A stretch of 5,497 nt of DNA, from contig DAOWNY010000126.1 in the NCBI GenBank assembly GCA_030642325.1, positions 1 to 5,497 of the forward strand, given 5' to 3'. Every line of letters begins with the position of its first letter. Positions within the stretch are counted from its first letter, which is position 1. The DNA comes from Deltaproteobacteria bacterium (GTDB lineage Bacteria; Desulfobacterota; DAOWNY01). This document shows positions 1 through 5,497 of this stretch, piece after piece. The notes beneath the pieces are model-generated. The model was not told the origin of the DNA, did not search any database, and saw nothing but the letters and a program-made list of their open reading frames with translations. A program made the position numbers and the translations under genes.

Positions 1-2
1 CA

Positions 3-554
3 AGATTGGGAAAAACTCTTCCCGGTGAGTATCTGACCTGGAGGAAAGTGGTAACTTCTGACTTTTCTGACGTACCCAGGCCCTTAATTTATAACCATTA
101 CGATGAAACTGAAATTAAATCAAACGATTTTTTCCTGGATAATATGGGAAAAATTCGGGGAATCGCTGAGCTTAAAGAATGGCACCTGGAAATGAGTGAA
201 GTAGAAGAACACATAGATGCAATCAATGAGGTGAAGGATAGCAAGATTGTCCTGAATCCATTACAAAATAATCTGCGAAGAGAAGAGGCGATAAAGCAGA
301 CGGTGAACAAGGTCTTTAATCGGGATAGATGTCTTCTTTACAAGAGAAGATTGGAAGAGATGGCCTACTTTTTTATGAAACTGGAGAGGGAAGAGGATGC
401 CAAGCTGACTTTTGCCGCTTCCCTGAAGATTGACGAAAACTCACCTGCCAAAAATCCGTTCCTCTTTCATTTGATGGAGAAAACTGTTTCTCTTCTCATG
501 GTTGAGAAGGAGAAGCAAAAAAGGGAAGAGCCATCCCTTATCATCAAGCCATAA
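3..554 (+). CDS. Unrecognised helical protein, 5'-truncated (C-terminal part)
   Basis: The reading frame is open to the left edge, so about 183 C-terminal residues are visible and the true start probably lies upstream. A TTG at 6 could serve as a start, but only five bases precede it and no ribosome site can be judged. I do not recognise a family. The protein looks soluble, charged and mostly helical, with no signal peptide or membrane segment in the visible part. Counting from the TTG, residues about 108-165 (starting RCLLYKRRLEEMAYFF) resemble a TPR-like helical hairpin with alternating small and aromatic residues. A Lys/Glu-rich stretch (about 165-175) follows, then a short hydrophobic end, SLIIKP. 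It stops 19 bases before bamD on the same strand, so the two are probably co-transcribed. A functional link to outer-membrane assembly would be guesswork. Confidence 0.7.
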   Translation, partial: RLGKTLPGEYLTWRKVVTSDFSDVPRPLIYNHYDETEIKSNDFFLDNMGKIRGIAELKEWHLEMSEVEEHIDAINEVKDSKIVLNPLQNNLRREEAIKQTVNKVFNRDRCLLYKRRLEEMAYFFMKLEREEDAKLTFAASLKIDENSPAKNPFLFHLMEKTVSLLMVEKEKQKREEPSLIIKP

Positions 555-561
555 TACAATC

Positions 562-567
562 AGGAGG
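562..567 (+). promoter_or_regulatory. Ribosome binding site that fixes the bamD start
   Basis: AGGAGG, a full Shine-Dalgarno core, ends six bases before the ATG at 574. The frame also offers an ATG at 502, but that start lies inside the preceding gene. It would also put a 24-residue basic leader before the signal peptide. The 574 start is therefore preferred. Confidence 0.85.
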
Positions 568-573
568 ATAAAA

Positions 574-1380
574 ATGATTGTAAATAATCATAATAAAGGG
601 ATTATTTTTTTCTTCATTCTCTCATTCTTTACCTTGATTGCCGGATGTGCGAGTAATGGGGAAACAGTAAAGGGCGGCAAAGTAGAAGATTACAGGACGT
701 CCAAGGGAATGAGGGATGACCTGATGAATACGGCGGAGGAGAGGGTGAAGATGGGGGAGCATGAAACGCCCGAAGAGCTGTTTCGGCAAGGAATTGCCCT
801 TTCCCAGAAGGCGGAGGAGAAGAGCGCCTTCTTCAGGAATGAACGTTATATGAGTGCCCTCAGTTTTTTTCAGGAGATTAAAGAGAAATACTCTTACAGT
901 GAATATGCAATCTTATCTGAATTAAAAATAGCGGATTGTTATTATGATATGAAAAATTACGAAGAAGCAATAGCTTCCTATCGGGATTTTCGCAAACTCC
1001 ATCCCACCAACGAATATATTCCCTATGTCATTTATCGAACGGGACTTTGCTATTTTAATCAGATTCTTTTATTTGATCAGGATCAAACCGTGATCTACAA
1101 GGCAATAAAGGAGTTTGAATATTTAATAAACAACTACCCATACTGCGAGTATGTTCAAGAGTGCAAGGATAAGACCGGCATTTGCAACAAGGAATTGTCG
1201 AAGCGTGTTTTTTATATCGGGGAGTTCTATTTTAAAAGTAAGGAATATTTAGCTGCCTGGAGAAGGTTTGAGCAAATATTGATTGATTATCCAGGGCTTG
1301 GTTTGGATGATCAGGCTTACCGGTATATTCGGGAATGCAAAACTTTACTCAATGAGCAAGAACAAATCCAGGAGAAGTAA
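574..1380 (+). CDS. bamD: Outer membrane protein assembly factor BamD (lipoprotein)
   Basis: BamD is the TPR lipoprotein of the BAM complex. It works with BamA on the periplasmic face of the outer membrane to fold beta-barrel proteins. From the ATG at 574 the protein has 268 residues, near the usual BamD size. Residues 1-24 form a lipoprotein signal peptide with a hydrophobic core (about 9-23) and lipobox LIAG-C25. Ala26 follows the lipidated Cys, consistent with outer-membrane sorting. After a charged linker (about 26-65) come TPR-like helical repeats (about 66-260). The segment FRKLHPTNEYIPYVIYRTGL (139-158) lines up with E. coli BamD [20 protein letters not shown]. The periplasmic part has six Cys besides the lipid anchor (122, 159, 191, 197, 204, 255), which is many. 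A generic TPR lipoprotein is the alternative, but the BamD-like segment makes BamD much more likely. Confidence 0.9.
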   Translation: MIVNNHNKGIIFFFILSFFTLIAGCASNGETVKGGKVEDYRTSKGMRDDLMNTAEERVKMGEHETPEELFRQGIALSQKAEEKSAFFRNERYMSALSFFQEIKEKYSYSEYAILSELKIADCYYDMKNYEEAIASYRDFRKLHPTNEYIPYVIYRTGLCYFNQILLFDQDQTVIYKAIKEFEYLINNYPYCEYVQECKDKTGICNKELSKRVFYIGEFYFKSKEYLAAWRRFEQILIDYPGLGLDDQAYRYIRECKTLLNEQEQIQEK

Positions 1381-1385
1381 TTCAT

Positions 1386-2027
1386 TTAAAAGTCGATCCC
1401 ATCCGCATTATTTTTAAAATTTTGGAGGTGGCATGTATCATTCAGGACGGATATGCTGAATCCATTTTTTTTATAATTGAAGATGTTAATTGCACAATTG
1501 TCCTGTCTTATTTTCCAGAACGAAGAATTACCCAGACCTAAAATGGCACACAATAAAACTTTGATTACCACCCGGTGTGACACGATTACTACTACCCCAT
1601 CTTCTTCTTTTGCGAGGATATCCTTCAGGGCTGAAGCGGATCGTCTTCTTACCCTGCCAAGACTTTCTCCTTCCGGGATTTTGACTAAATGGGGCTTGTG
1701 CTGCCATTCTTGATAAAGCTTGGGGTAAAGGCTTTCGACTTCCCGGAGGGTGAGACCCTGCCATTTTCCGAAGTCCATATCAATAAATTTATCAACCTTT
1801 ATCACCTCTAAATCATGATATTCAGCGATTTTCTCTGCCGTCACCAATGAACGGATTAATGGGCTTGAATAGACAGCCCTGACTTTGTAGTTATTTATTT
1901 TGCTGCCGGTAGCTTTCGCCTCGGTTTGTCCTTTTTCACTTAATGGAGGGTCCAACCTTCCGCGAAAGATTTCTTTCCGGTTCCAGTCAGTTTCCCCGTG
2001 CCTGACCAATATAATTTTAGTTGTCAC
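1386..2027 (-). CDS. Histidine phosphatase family protein (phosphoglycerate mutase-like)
   Basis: This is a 213-residue member of the histidine phosphatase superfamily, whose members transfer phosphate through a phosphohistidine. The substrate cannot be told; relatives include cofactor-dependent phosphoglycerate mutases, CobC-like alpha-ribazole phosphatases and general phosphatases. The N-terminal motif LVRHGETDWN carries Arg9 and nucleophile His10. SSPLIRSLVTAE (54-65) supplies Arg59, PEGESL lies at 118-123, and IVSHRVV (148-154) supplies the second catalytic His151. The usual acid Glu before the DFG-W-G motif is Asp83 here (IDMDFGKWQG). There is no signal peptide, so it is probably cytoplasmic. 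I chose the GTG start at 2027 because AGGA lies six bases upstream and the protein then starts just before the RHG motif, as is normal. A TTG at 2069 would add 14 residues but lacks a good ribosome site. It is the last gene of the minus-strand group, 107 bases after polA. Confidence 0.88.
   Translation of the reverse strand: MTTKIILVRHGETDWNRKEIFRGRLDPPLSEKGQTEAKATGSKINNYKVRAVYSSPLIRSLVTAEKIAEYHDLEVIKVDKFIDMDFGKWQGLTLREVESLYPKLYQEWQHKPHLVKIPEGESLGRVRRRSASALKDILAKEEDGVVVIVSHRVVIKVLLCAILGLGNSSFWKIRQDNCAINIFNYKKNGFSISVLNDTCHLQNFKNNADGIDF
1441..1472 (+). terminator. Weak candidate intrinsic terminator for the bamD transcript
   Basis: On the plus strand a short hairpin can form, either GGAT/ATCC (1449-1452 with 1460-1463, 7-base loop) or TTCAG/CTGAA (1441-1445 with 1456-1460). 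It is followed by a run of eight T (1465-1472). The stem is only 4-5 bp, so the call rests mainly on the T run and on its place about 60-90 bases past the bamD stop. It lies inside the 3' end of the opposing phosphatase gene. Confidence 0.3.
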
Positions 2028-2033
2028 GTCAAT

Positions 2034-2037
2034 TCCT
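2034..2037 (-). promoter_or_regulatory. Ribosome binding site deciding the phosphatase start
   Basis: AGGA on the minus strand sits six bases before GTG at 2027. The upstream alternative TTG at 2069 is preceded by A-rich sequence with no comparable site, so this site favours the shorter 213-residue protein. Confidence 0.55.
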
Positions 2038-2041
2038 GTCC

Positions 2042-2069
2042 AATTTACGAATTTTTGAAAGAAAGTCAA
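2042..2069 (-). promoter_or_regulatory. Possible internal promoter before the phosphatase gene
   Basis: Minus-strand TTGACT (2069-2064) and TAAATT (2047-2042) are separated by 16 bases and resemble sigma-70 -35 and -10 boxes (5/6 and 4/6 matches). The predicted transcription start would fall near the ribosome site of the GTG start, leaving a very short leader. That weakens the call. The same TTG is the alternative start codon, so the two readings compete. Confidence 0.22.
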
Positions 2070-2134
2070 TATTTTTTTCGCAACTTATTTTGTCAGGAGA
2101 TAACTGATAAAATCGGCATCCATCAGAAATCGGC

Positions 2135-4810
2135 TTAATGGGCTTCCGCCCAGTTATTGCCGGTGCTGATATCTACCTTTAAGGGGATGGAAAGTTCGAT
2201 GGCGCCTTCCATTTTTGTCCTCACCAGATCAGTCAGTTCCCTGATTTCGTCTTCCGGGACCTCAAAAACCAATTCATCATGGACCTGCATGATCATCTTT
2301 GAGGTCAGTCCAATTTGGGAAATACTGCGGTGAATATTGATCATGGCCAGTTTGATGAGATCTGCTGCGCTACCTTGAATGGGGGCGTTGATGGCGGTTC
2401 TCTCCGCAAATTCCCTCGATATCCTGCTGTTGCTTTTAATCTCCGGAATATAACGGCGGCGGTTCAGTAAGGTCATAACAAAACCGGTGTTTCTTGCTTT
2501 CTGAAGGGTTTCGTCCTGATATTTTTTTACTCCATGGTACCTGGCAAAATAGGTATCGATATAGTTCTGGGCCTTCTTATTACTTACTCCCAGCTCCCGG
2601 GCAAGAGTAAATGCCTTCATCCCGTAAATAATTCCGAAGTTGATAACCTTTGCCATCCTCCTCATTTCAGGAGTTACCATCTTCGGAAAAACGTCAAATA
2701 CTTCGGCTGCTGTTTTTTCATGGATATCCTCATCTTTTTTAAAGGCGGTCATGAGGGTATCGTCCTTTGATAAATGGGCCAGCACCCTAAGCTCTATCTG
2801 GGAATAATCGGCTGAGAGAATTTTCCACCCTTTCTCCGGAATGAAGGCTTCTCGAATTCTTTTCCCTTCTTTGGTGCGCACGGGAATATTCTGGAGATTA
2901 GGACCGCTGCTGGAAAGCCTGCCGGTTGCGGTAACCGTCTGGTTATAGGAAGTATGAATCCGGCCGGTCTTTTGATTAATCAATTTCGGCAAAGCATCGA
3001 TGTAAGTTGATTTTAGTTTGATTAAACTGCGGTAGATTAGAATCTCCCTGGGCAATTCGTAATCTTTGGCCAGTTTGGTTAATACATTTACATCAGTGGA
3101 GTATCCGGTTTTGGTTTTTTTTCCTCTGGGAAGTTGCAATTTTTCGAAAAGGATTTTACCCAGTTGCTGGGGGGAGTTGATATTGAAAGATTCCCCGGCC
3201 AGTTGGTGAATCGTCTCTTCATATTGATGGAGTGTAAATTCAAACTCATTGGACATTTCCCCTAAAAGGGCTACATCTATCTTTACTCCGTTCATTTCCA
3301 TGCAGGCCAAAACAGAGATGAGGGGAATTTCGGTTTTGTAATAGAGTTCCTCCAGATTTTCTTCTTTTATCCGGGGAAGTAAGATCGGACGCAAAAGATA
3401 GGTTACATCTGCATCCTCGCAACTGTAAGTTTTTGCTTTTTTAAGGGGGACTTCTTTAAAGTTTATCTTATTTTTCCCCGAGCCTGTAACCTCAGCATAG
3501 GTGATCATCTTATGGTCGAGATGTTCCCAGGAAATATCTTCCAGATTATGATTATGCTTGGAGGGGTTGAGGAGATAGGAGGCAATCATGGTGTCACAGG
3601 TAACCCCCTGCATTGTTATTCCATAATTTTTCAGCACAATCCAATCGTATTTAAGGTTTTGGCCGTATTTTTCGATACCCTCATTTTCTAAGACGGGCTT
3701 CAGTTTTTCCAGTACCTCGGTGATGGCCAACTGCTTTGGAACCTCAGGATAAGAGTGTCCCAGGGGAAGATAGAAGGCCTGATGGGGTTTTAAAGAAAAA
3801 GATATTCCCACAAGCTCAGCTTGCATGGAATCTTTACTGGTGGTTTCCAAATCTACTGAAAATCCGGGGGATTTTTCCAATTGATCTACCAGCTCAAGAA
3901 AATCCTTGTCTTCGGTTATAAGATGATAATCCAGGTAAGATATTACCTGCTCCTGCTTAACTGATTTAAGGAGTTTCATAAATCCAAGTTCTTTATAGAG
4001 GCTGGAAAGTTCTTCATTGTCATGGGGCAAGACCTTGAAATCATTTGTATTGTAATTGAGGGGAACCTTTGTGTCAATGGTGGCAAGTTTTTTGCTTAAC
4101 ATGGCCTGATCGGCGAACCGGCTAAGCAATTCAGACTGTTTTTTTGTCAACTTGTCAAGATTTTTTAACAAATTTTCTATGCTGCCGAATTCTCCGATCA
4201 ATTTGGCGGCAGTCTTGTCTCCGATCCCCGGGACGCCGGGAATATTGTCGGAAGTGTCACCGGATAGCCCCAGTATGTCAGTCACCTGATGGGGGGCAAC
4301 TCCAAAGCGCTTTTGCACTCCGGAAGTATCGTAACTTATATTTTTCATGGTATCCAGCATCACAGTATGATCGCTGATTAATTGCAGTAAATCCTTATCT
4401 CCCGAGAGGAGCACTGTTCTGAAGCCCTTTTTTTCCATGTCCGCGGCAATGGTACCGATGATGTCATCCGCCTCGTATCCAGCCTTTTCGATCGCAAAAA
4501 AATTAAAAGCGGCGACGAGTTTCTTTATGTAGGGAATCTGGGGAATTAAATCATCGGGCATTTTAGGGCGATTTGCCTTATAGCTTGGATAAATTTCATG
4601 TCGAAAGTTGGGACCTTTGGTATCAAAAGCAACGGCAAGAAATTCGGGTCCGAATTCTTTAATGATTTTGAGGAGCATGTTGATGAAACCGAAAGTTGCA
4701 TTGGTGGGAAGACCCAGGGGACTGGAAAGGTGAGGGATGGCATAGAAGGCCCGATAAATGTATGAGCTCCCGTCGATCAAGTAAAGGCTTTTATTGTCAC
4801 TTAGTGTCAT
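2135..4810 (-). CDS. polA: DNA polymerase I
   Basis: PolA fills gaps in excision repair and removes and replaces RNA primers of Okazaki fragments. At 891 residues it is full length with all three domains. The 5' nuclease (about 1-290) has acidic metal ligands Asp13, Asp63, Glu113/Asp115/Asp116, Asp138/Asp140 and Asp185/Asp188 (LSGDTSDNIPG), then a helix-hairpin-helix PGVPGIGDKTAAKLI. The 3'-5' exonuclease (about 300-490) keeps Asp320 and Glu322 (DLET), Asp389 (GQNLKYD), Tyr462 and Asp466 (YSCEDADVT), so proofreading should work. The polymerase domain (about 495-891) has TATGRLSSSGPNLQNIP, motif A with Asp668 (ILSADYSQIELR), the O-helix RRMAKVINFGIIYG (Arg717, Lys721, Phe725, Tyr729) and motif C with Asp845 (QVHDEL). 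The ATG start has a GAGG ribosome site inside the Nudix gene, which overlaps polA by 14 bases, so translation is probably coupled. I see no frameshift or truncation. Confidence 0.98.
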   Translation of the reverse strand: MTLSDNKSLYLIDGSSYIYRAFYAIPHLSSPLGLPTNATFGFINMLLKIIKEFGPEFLAVAFDTKGPNFRHEIYPSYKANRPKMPDDLIPQIPYIKKLVAAFNFFAIEKAGYEADDIIGTIAADMEKKGFRTVLLSGDKDLLQLISDHTVMLDTMKNISYDTSGVQKRFGVAPHQVTDILGLSGDTSDNIPGVPGIGDKTAAKLIGEFGSIENLLKNLDKLTKKQSELLSRFADQAMLSKKLATIDTKVPLNYNTNDFKVLPHDNEELSSLYKELGFMKLLKSVKQEQVISYLDYHLITEDKDFLELVDQLEKSPGFSVDLETTSKDSMQAELVGISFSLKPHQAFYLPLGHSYPEVPKQLAITEVLEKLKPVLENEGIEKYGQNLKYDWIVLKNYGITMQGVTCDTMIASYLLNPSKHNHNLEDISWEHLDHKMITYAEVTGSGKNKINFKEVPLKKAKTYSCEDADVTYLLRPILLPRIKEENLEELYYKTEIPLISVLACMEMNGVKIDVALLGEMSNEFEFTLHQYEETIHQLAGESFNINSPQQLGKILFEKLQLPRGKKTKTGYSTDVNVLTKLAKDYELPREILIYRSLIKLKSTYIDALPKLINQKTGRIHTSYNQTVTATGRLSSSGPNLQNIPVRTKEGKRIREAFIPEKGWKILSADYSQIELRVLAHLSKDDTLMTAFKKDEDIHEKTAAEVFDVFPKMVTPEMRRMAKVINFGIIYGMKAFTLARELGVSNKKAQNYIDTYFARYHGVKKYQDETLQKARNTGFVMTLLNRRRYIPEIKSNSRISREFAERTAINAPIQGSAADLIKLAMINIHRSISQIGLTSKMIMQVHDELVFEVPEDEIRELTDLVRTKMEGAIELSIPLKVDISTGNNWAEAH

Positions 4811-5267
4811 CGTTCACCTCTTTTTTTAACCGTTTATGACGAAAGTAGTCCTTTAAAATCTTTTCATGATCAAAGGCCAGGGGTTTGGGTAGGTTCTCCC
4901 GGGTAAATATGGAAACCTCTGCAGCATCATCGGCAGCCCGGGGTGATCCCTTTGCGGAAGCGATATAGACGGTGGAAATGTTGTGCTGCCTGGAGTCTCT
5001 TCTGGGATCCGAGTAAGTGTGAAACTGTTCGATCAGTTTAACTTCAAGTGTGGTCTCTTCCTTTGCCTCCCTTTTTGCCGCCTCTTCCAGCGATTCTCCG
5101 TAATCGACAAATCCGCCCGGGATCGCCCAGCCGTACGGAGGATTTTTCCTTTTGATAAGGACAATTTCTCCAGGGGCCGTTTCGATTATGATATCAACGG
5201 TAGGAAAAGGGTTTGCGTAAGTCTTGACGGTTTTTTTGCAATGGGGGCAAGTCAGCTTTCCAGTCAT
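4797..5267 (-). CDS. Nudix hydrolase with N-terminal CxxC knuckle (ADP-ribose pyrophosphatase-like)
   Basis: Nudix enzymes hydrolyse a nucleoside diphosphate linked to another group, using Mg2+ held by the Nudix box. The 156-residue protein begins with a single zinc-knuckle-like CPHC (Cys7, Cys10). It leads through NPFPTVDIII into the Nudix fold. The Nudix box runs from Gly52 to Leu74, with Glu58, Arg66-Glu67 and the metal-binding pair Glu70-Glu71 in place. The usual Gly near its end is Thr73. The following YSDPRRDSRQHNISTVYIA resembles the SDP-RD-R-H region of ADP-ribose pyrophosphatases, so ADP-ribose or a similar compound is a better guess than the oxidised dGTP of MutT. The exact substrate is not shown. 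The ATG at 5267 has AGGA eight bases upstream. It is the first gene of the minus-strand group and overlaps polA by 14 bases. Confidence 0.92.
   Translation of the reverse strand: MTGKLTCPHCKKTVKTYANPFPTVDIIIETAPGEIVLIKRKNPPYGWAIPGGFVDYGESLEEAAKREAKEETTLEVKLIEQFHTYSDPRRDSRQHNISTVYIASAKGSPRAADDAAEVSIFTRENLPKPLAFDHEKILKDYFRHKRLKKEVNDDTK
4814..4821 (-). promoter_or_regulatory. polA ribosome binding site embedded in the Nudix gene
   Basis: AGAGGTGA on the minus strand lies just before the polA ATG, with its GAGG core six bases from the start. It falls entirely inside the last codons of the Nudix gene. Ribosomes finishing that gene therefore stop 14 bases inside polA, an arrangement that favours translational coupling. 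Confidence 0.75.
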
Positions 5268-5309
5268 AATAAAAATCCTTATGGAAAAAAGGGGAGATAT
5301 ATTTCCGCT

Positions 5310-5338
5310 AAAATAGCAACCATTTATGTTAATGTAAA
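5310..5338 (-). promoter_or_regulatory. Candidate sigma-70 promoter for the Nudix-polA operon
   Basis: On the minus strand TTTACA (5338-5333, 5/6 match to the -35 consensus) and TATTTT (5315-5310, 4/6 match to the -10) are separated by exactly 17 bases. A start near 5303 would give a leader of about 36 bases before the Nudix ATG, which includes its AGGA ribosome site. The surrounding sequence is AT-rich and non-coding. This is a match by eye, not a scored prediction. Confidence 0.5.
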
Positions 5339-5396
5339 GAAAAAATCCGGTTGATGGAAAACTGATTTTTCTTAAGGAAAAAATATAAAAAATATT

Positions 5397-5497
5397 GATG
5401 GTCTCGTAAAAGTCAAAACCACGTCACTTTAGCGAAAGCGGGAGTCCATAATTGCCTGAAATCACTGGATTCCTGCTTTCGCAGGAATGCCTGATAA
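5397..5497. repeat. End of a MITE-like or REP-like intergenic repeat, cut by the window edge
   Basis: This non-coding stretch starts with GATGGTCTCGTAAAAGTC. It contains an inverted repeat whose 17-base arms at 5432-5448 and 5466-5482 match at 15 of 17 positions across a 17-base spacer. The right arm overlaps a perfect 8-bp hairpin, ATTCCTGC/GCAGGAAT (5469-5476 with 5481-5488) around TTTC. Sequences of the type TGGATTCC-GCTTTCGC-GGAAT are familiar dispersed intergenic repeats in many proteobacterial and desulfobacterial genomes. The GTCTCGTAAAA start may be a terminal repeat, but the other end is outside the window, so element type and length cannot be fixed. Confidence 0.6.
5469..5488. repeat. 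Perfect 8-bp stem-loop within the edge repeat
   Basis: ATTCCTGC pairs perfectly with GCAGGAAT around a TTTC loop, so it can form a stable hairpin in DNA or in RNA from either strand. No T run follows on either side, so it is not a standard intrinsic terminator. It is most simply part of the dispersed repeat. Confidence 0.65.

Noticed and set aside
502..573. Upstream ATG extension of BamD by 24 residues
   Set aside because: It would overlap the preceding gene and put a basic stretch before the lipoprotein signal. The ATG at 574 has a full AGGAGG ribosome site.
1477..1764. Open frames of 78 codons on each strand inside the phosphatase gene
   Set aside because: The phosphatase frame holds the catalytic motifs across the same bases. 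The other two frames give low-complexity, basic or Ser/Pro-rich translations typical of shadow frames.
2104..2134. Direct repeat AAATCGGC (2110-2117 and 2127-2134) and CTGAT/ATCAG inverted repeat after polA
   Set aside because: The units are only 5-8 bases, the stem is weak and no T run follows on the minus strand. It is neither a credible terminator nor a repeat element.
4983..5354. Plus-strand open frame of 123 codons opposite the Nudix gene
   Set aside because: It mirrors a clear Nudix gene with intact motifs on the other strand, has no family resemblance, and ends in AT-rich non-coding sequence.
5343..5378. AT-rich imperfect inverted repeat (AAAAATC with GATTTTT) upstream of the operon promoter
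   Set aside because: It looked like a two-way terminator, but the inner stem has several mismatches and almost no GC pairs, so it is not convincing.
1..5497. CRISPR array, tRNA or rRNA gene, transposase or phage gene
   Set aside because: I looked for regularly spaced repeats, cloverleaf-like segments and transposase or phage motifs on both strands and saw none. The window is filled by conserved chromosomal genes.

Overview
The window reads as ordinary chromosome from a Gram-negative, double-membrane bacterium of moderate GC content. The clearest marker is a BamD-type lipoprotein, which only outer-membrane bacteria need. The style of the BamD, the histidine phosphatase with an SHRVV second motif, and the repeat at the right edge suggest Desulfobacterota (the former Deltaproteobacteria). 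That placement is inference from family resemblance and was not computed.

Layout: two plus-strand genes lie on the left. The first is the 3' part of an unrecognised helical protein gene (to 554). The second is bamD (574-1380), 19 bases downstream and probably co-transcribed. From 1386 to 5267 everything is on the minus strand and, read in its own direction, runs Nudix hydrolase (5267-4797), then polA (4810-2135), then a histidine phosphatase (2027-1386). The Nudix and polA genes overlap by 14 bases. bamD and the phosphatase gene converge with only 5 bases between their stop codons. A sigma-70-like promoter precedes the Nudix gene at 5310-5338. The right edge (about 5397-5497) holds one end of a MITE-like or REP-like intergenic repeat that runs out of the window.

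Functionally, BamD belongs to outer-membrane protein assembly. The minus-strand group joins a nucleotide-diphosphate hydrolase to DNA polymerase I, whose 5' nuclease, proofreading and polymerase active sites all look intact. A phosphatase of unknown substrate follows. No CRISPR array, RNA gene, transposase gene or phage gene is visible. I found no convincing previously undescribed system. The points most worth a second look are the edge repeat, the cysteine-rich BamD, the Nudix-polA overlap, the tight convergent junction and some active-site substitutions. There is no gene-free stretch longer than 300 bases; the largest is 5268-5497.
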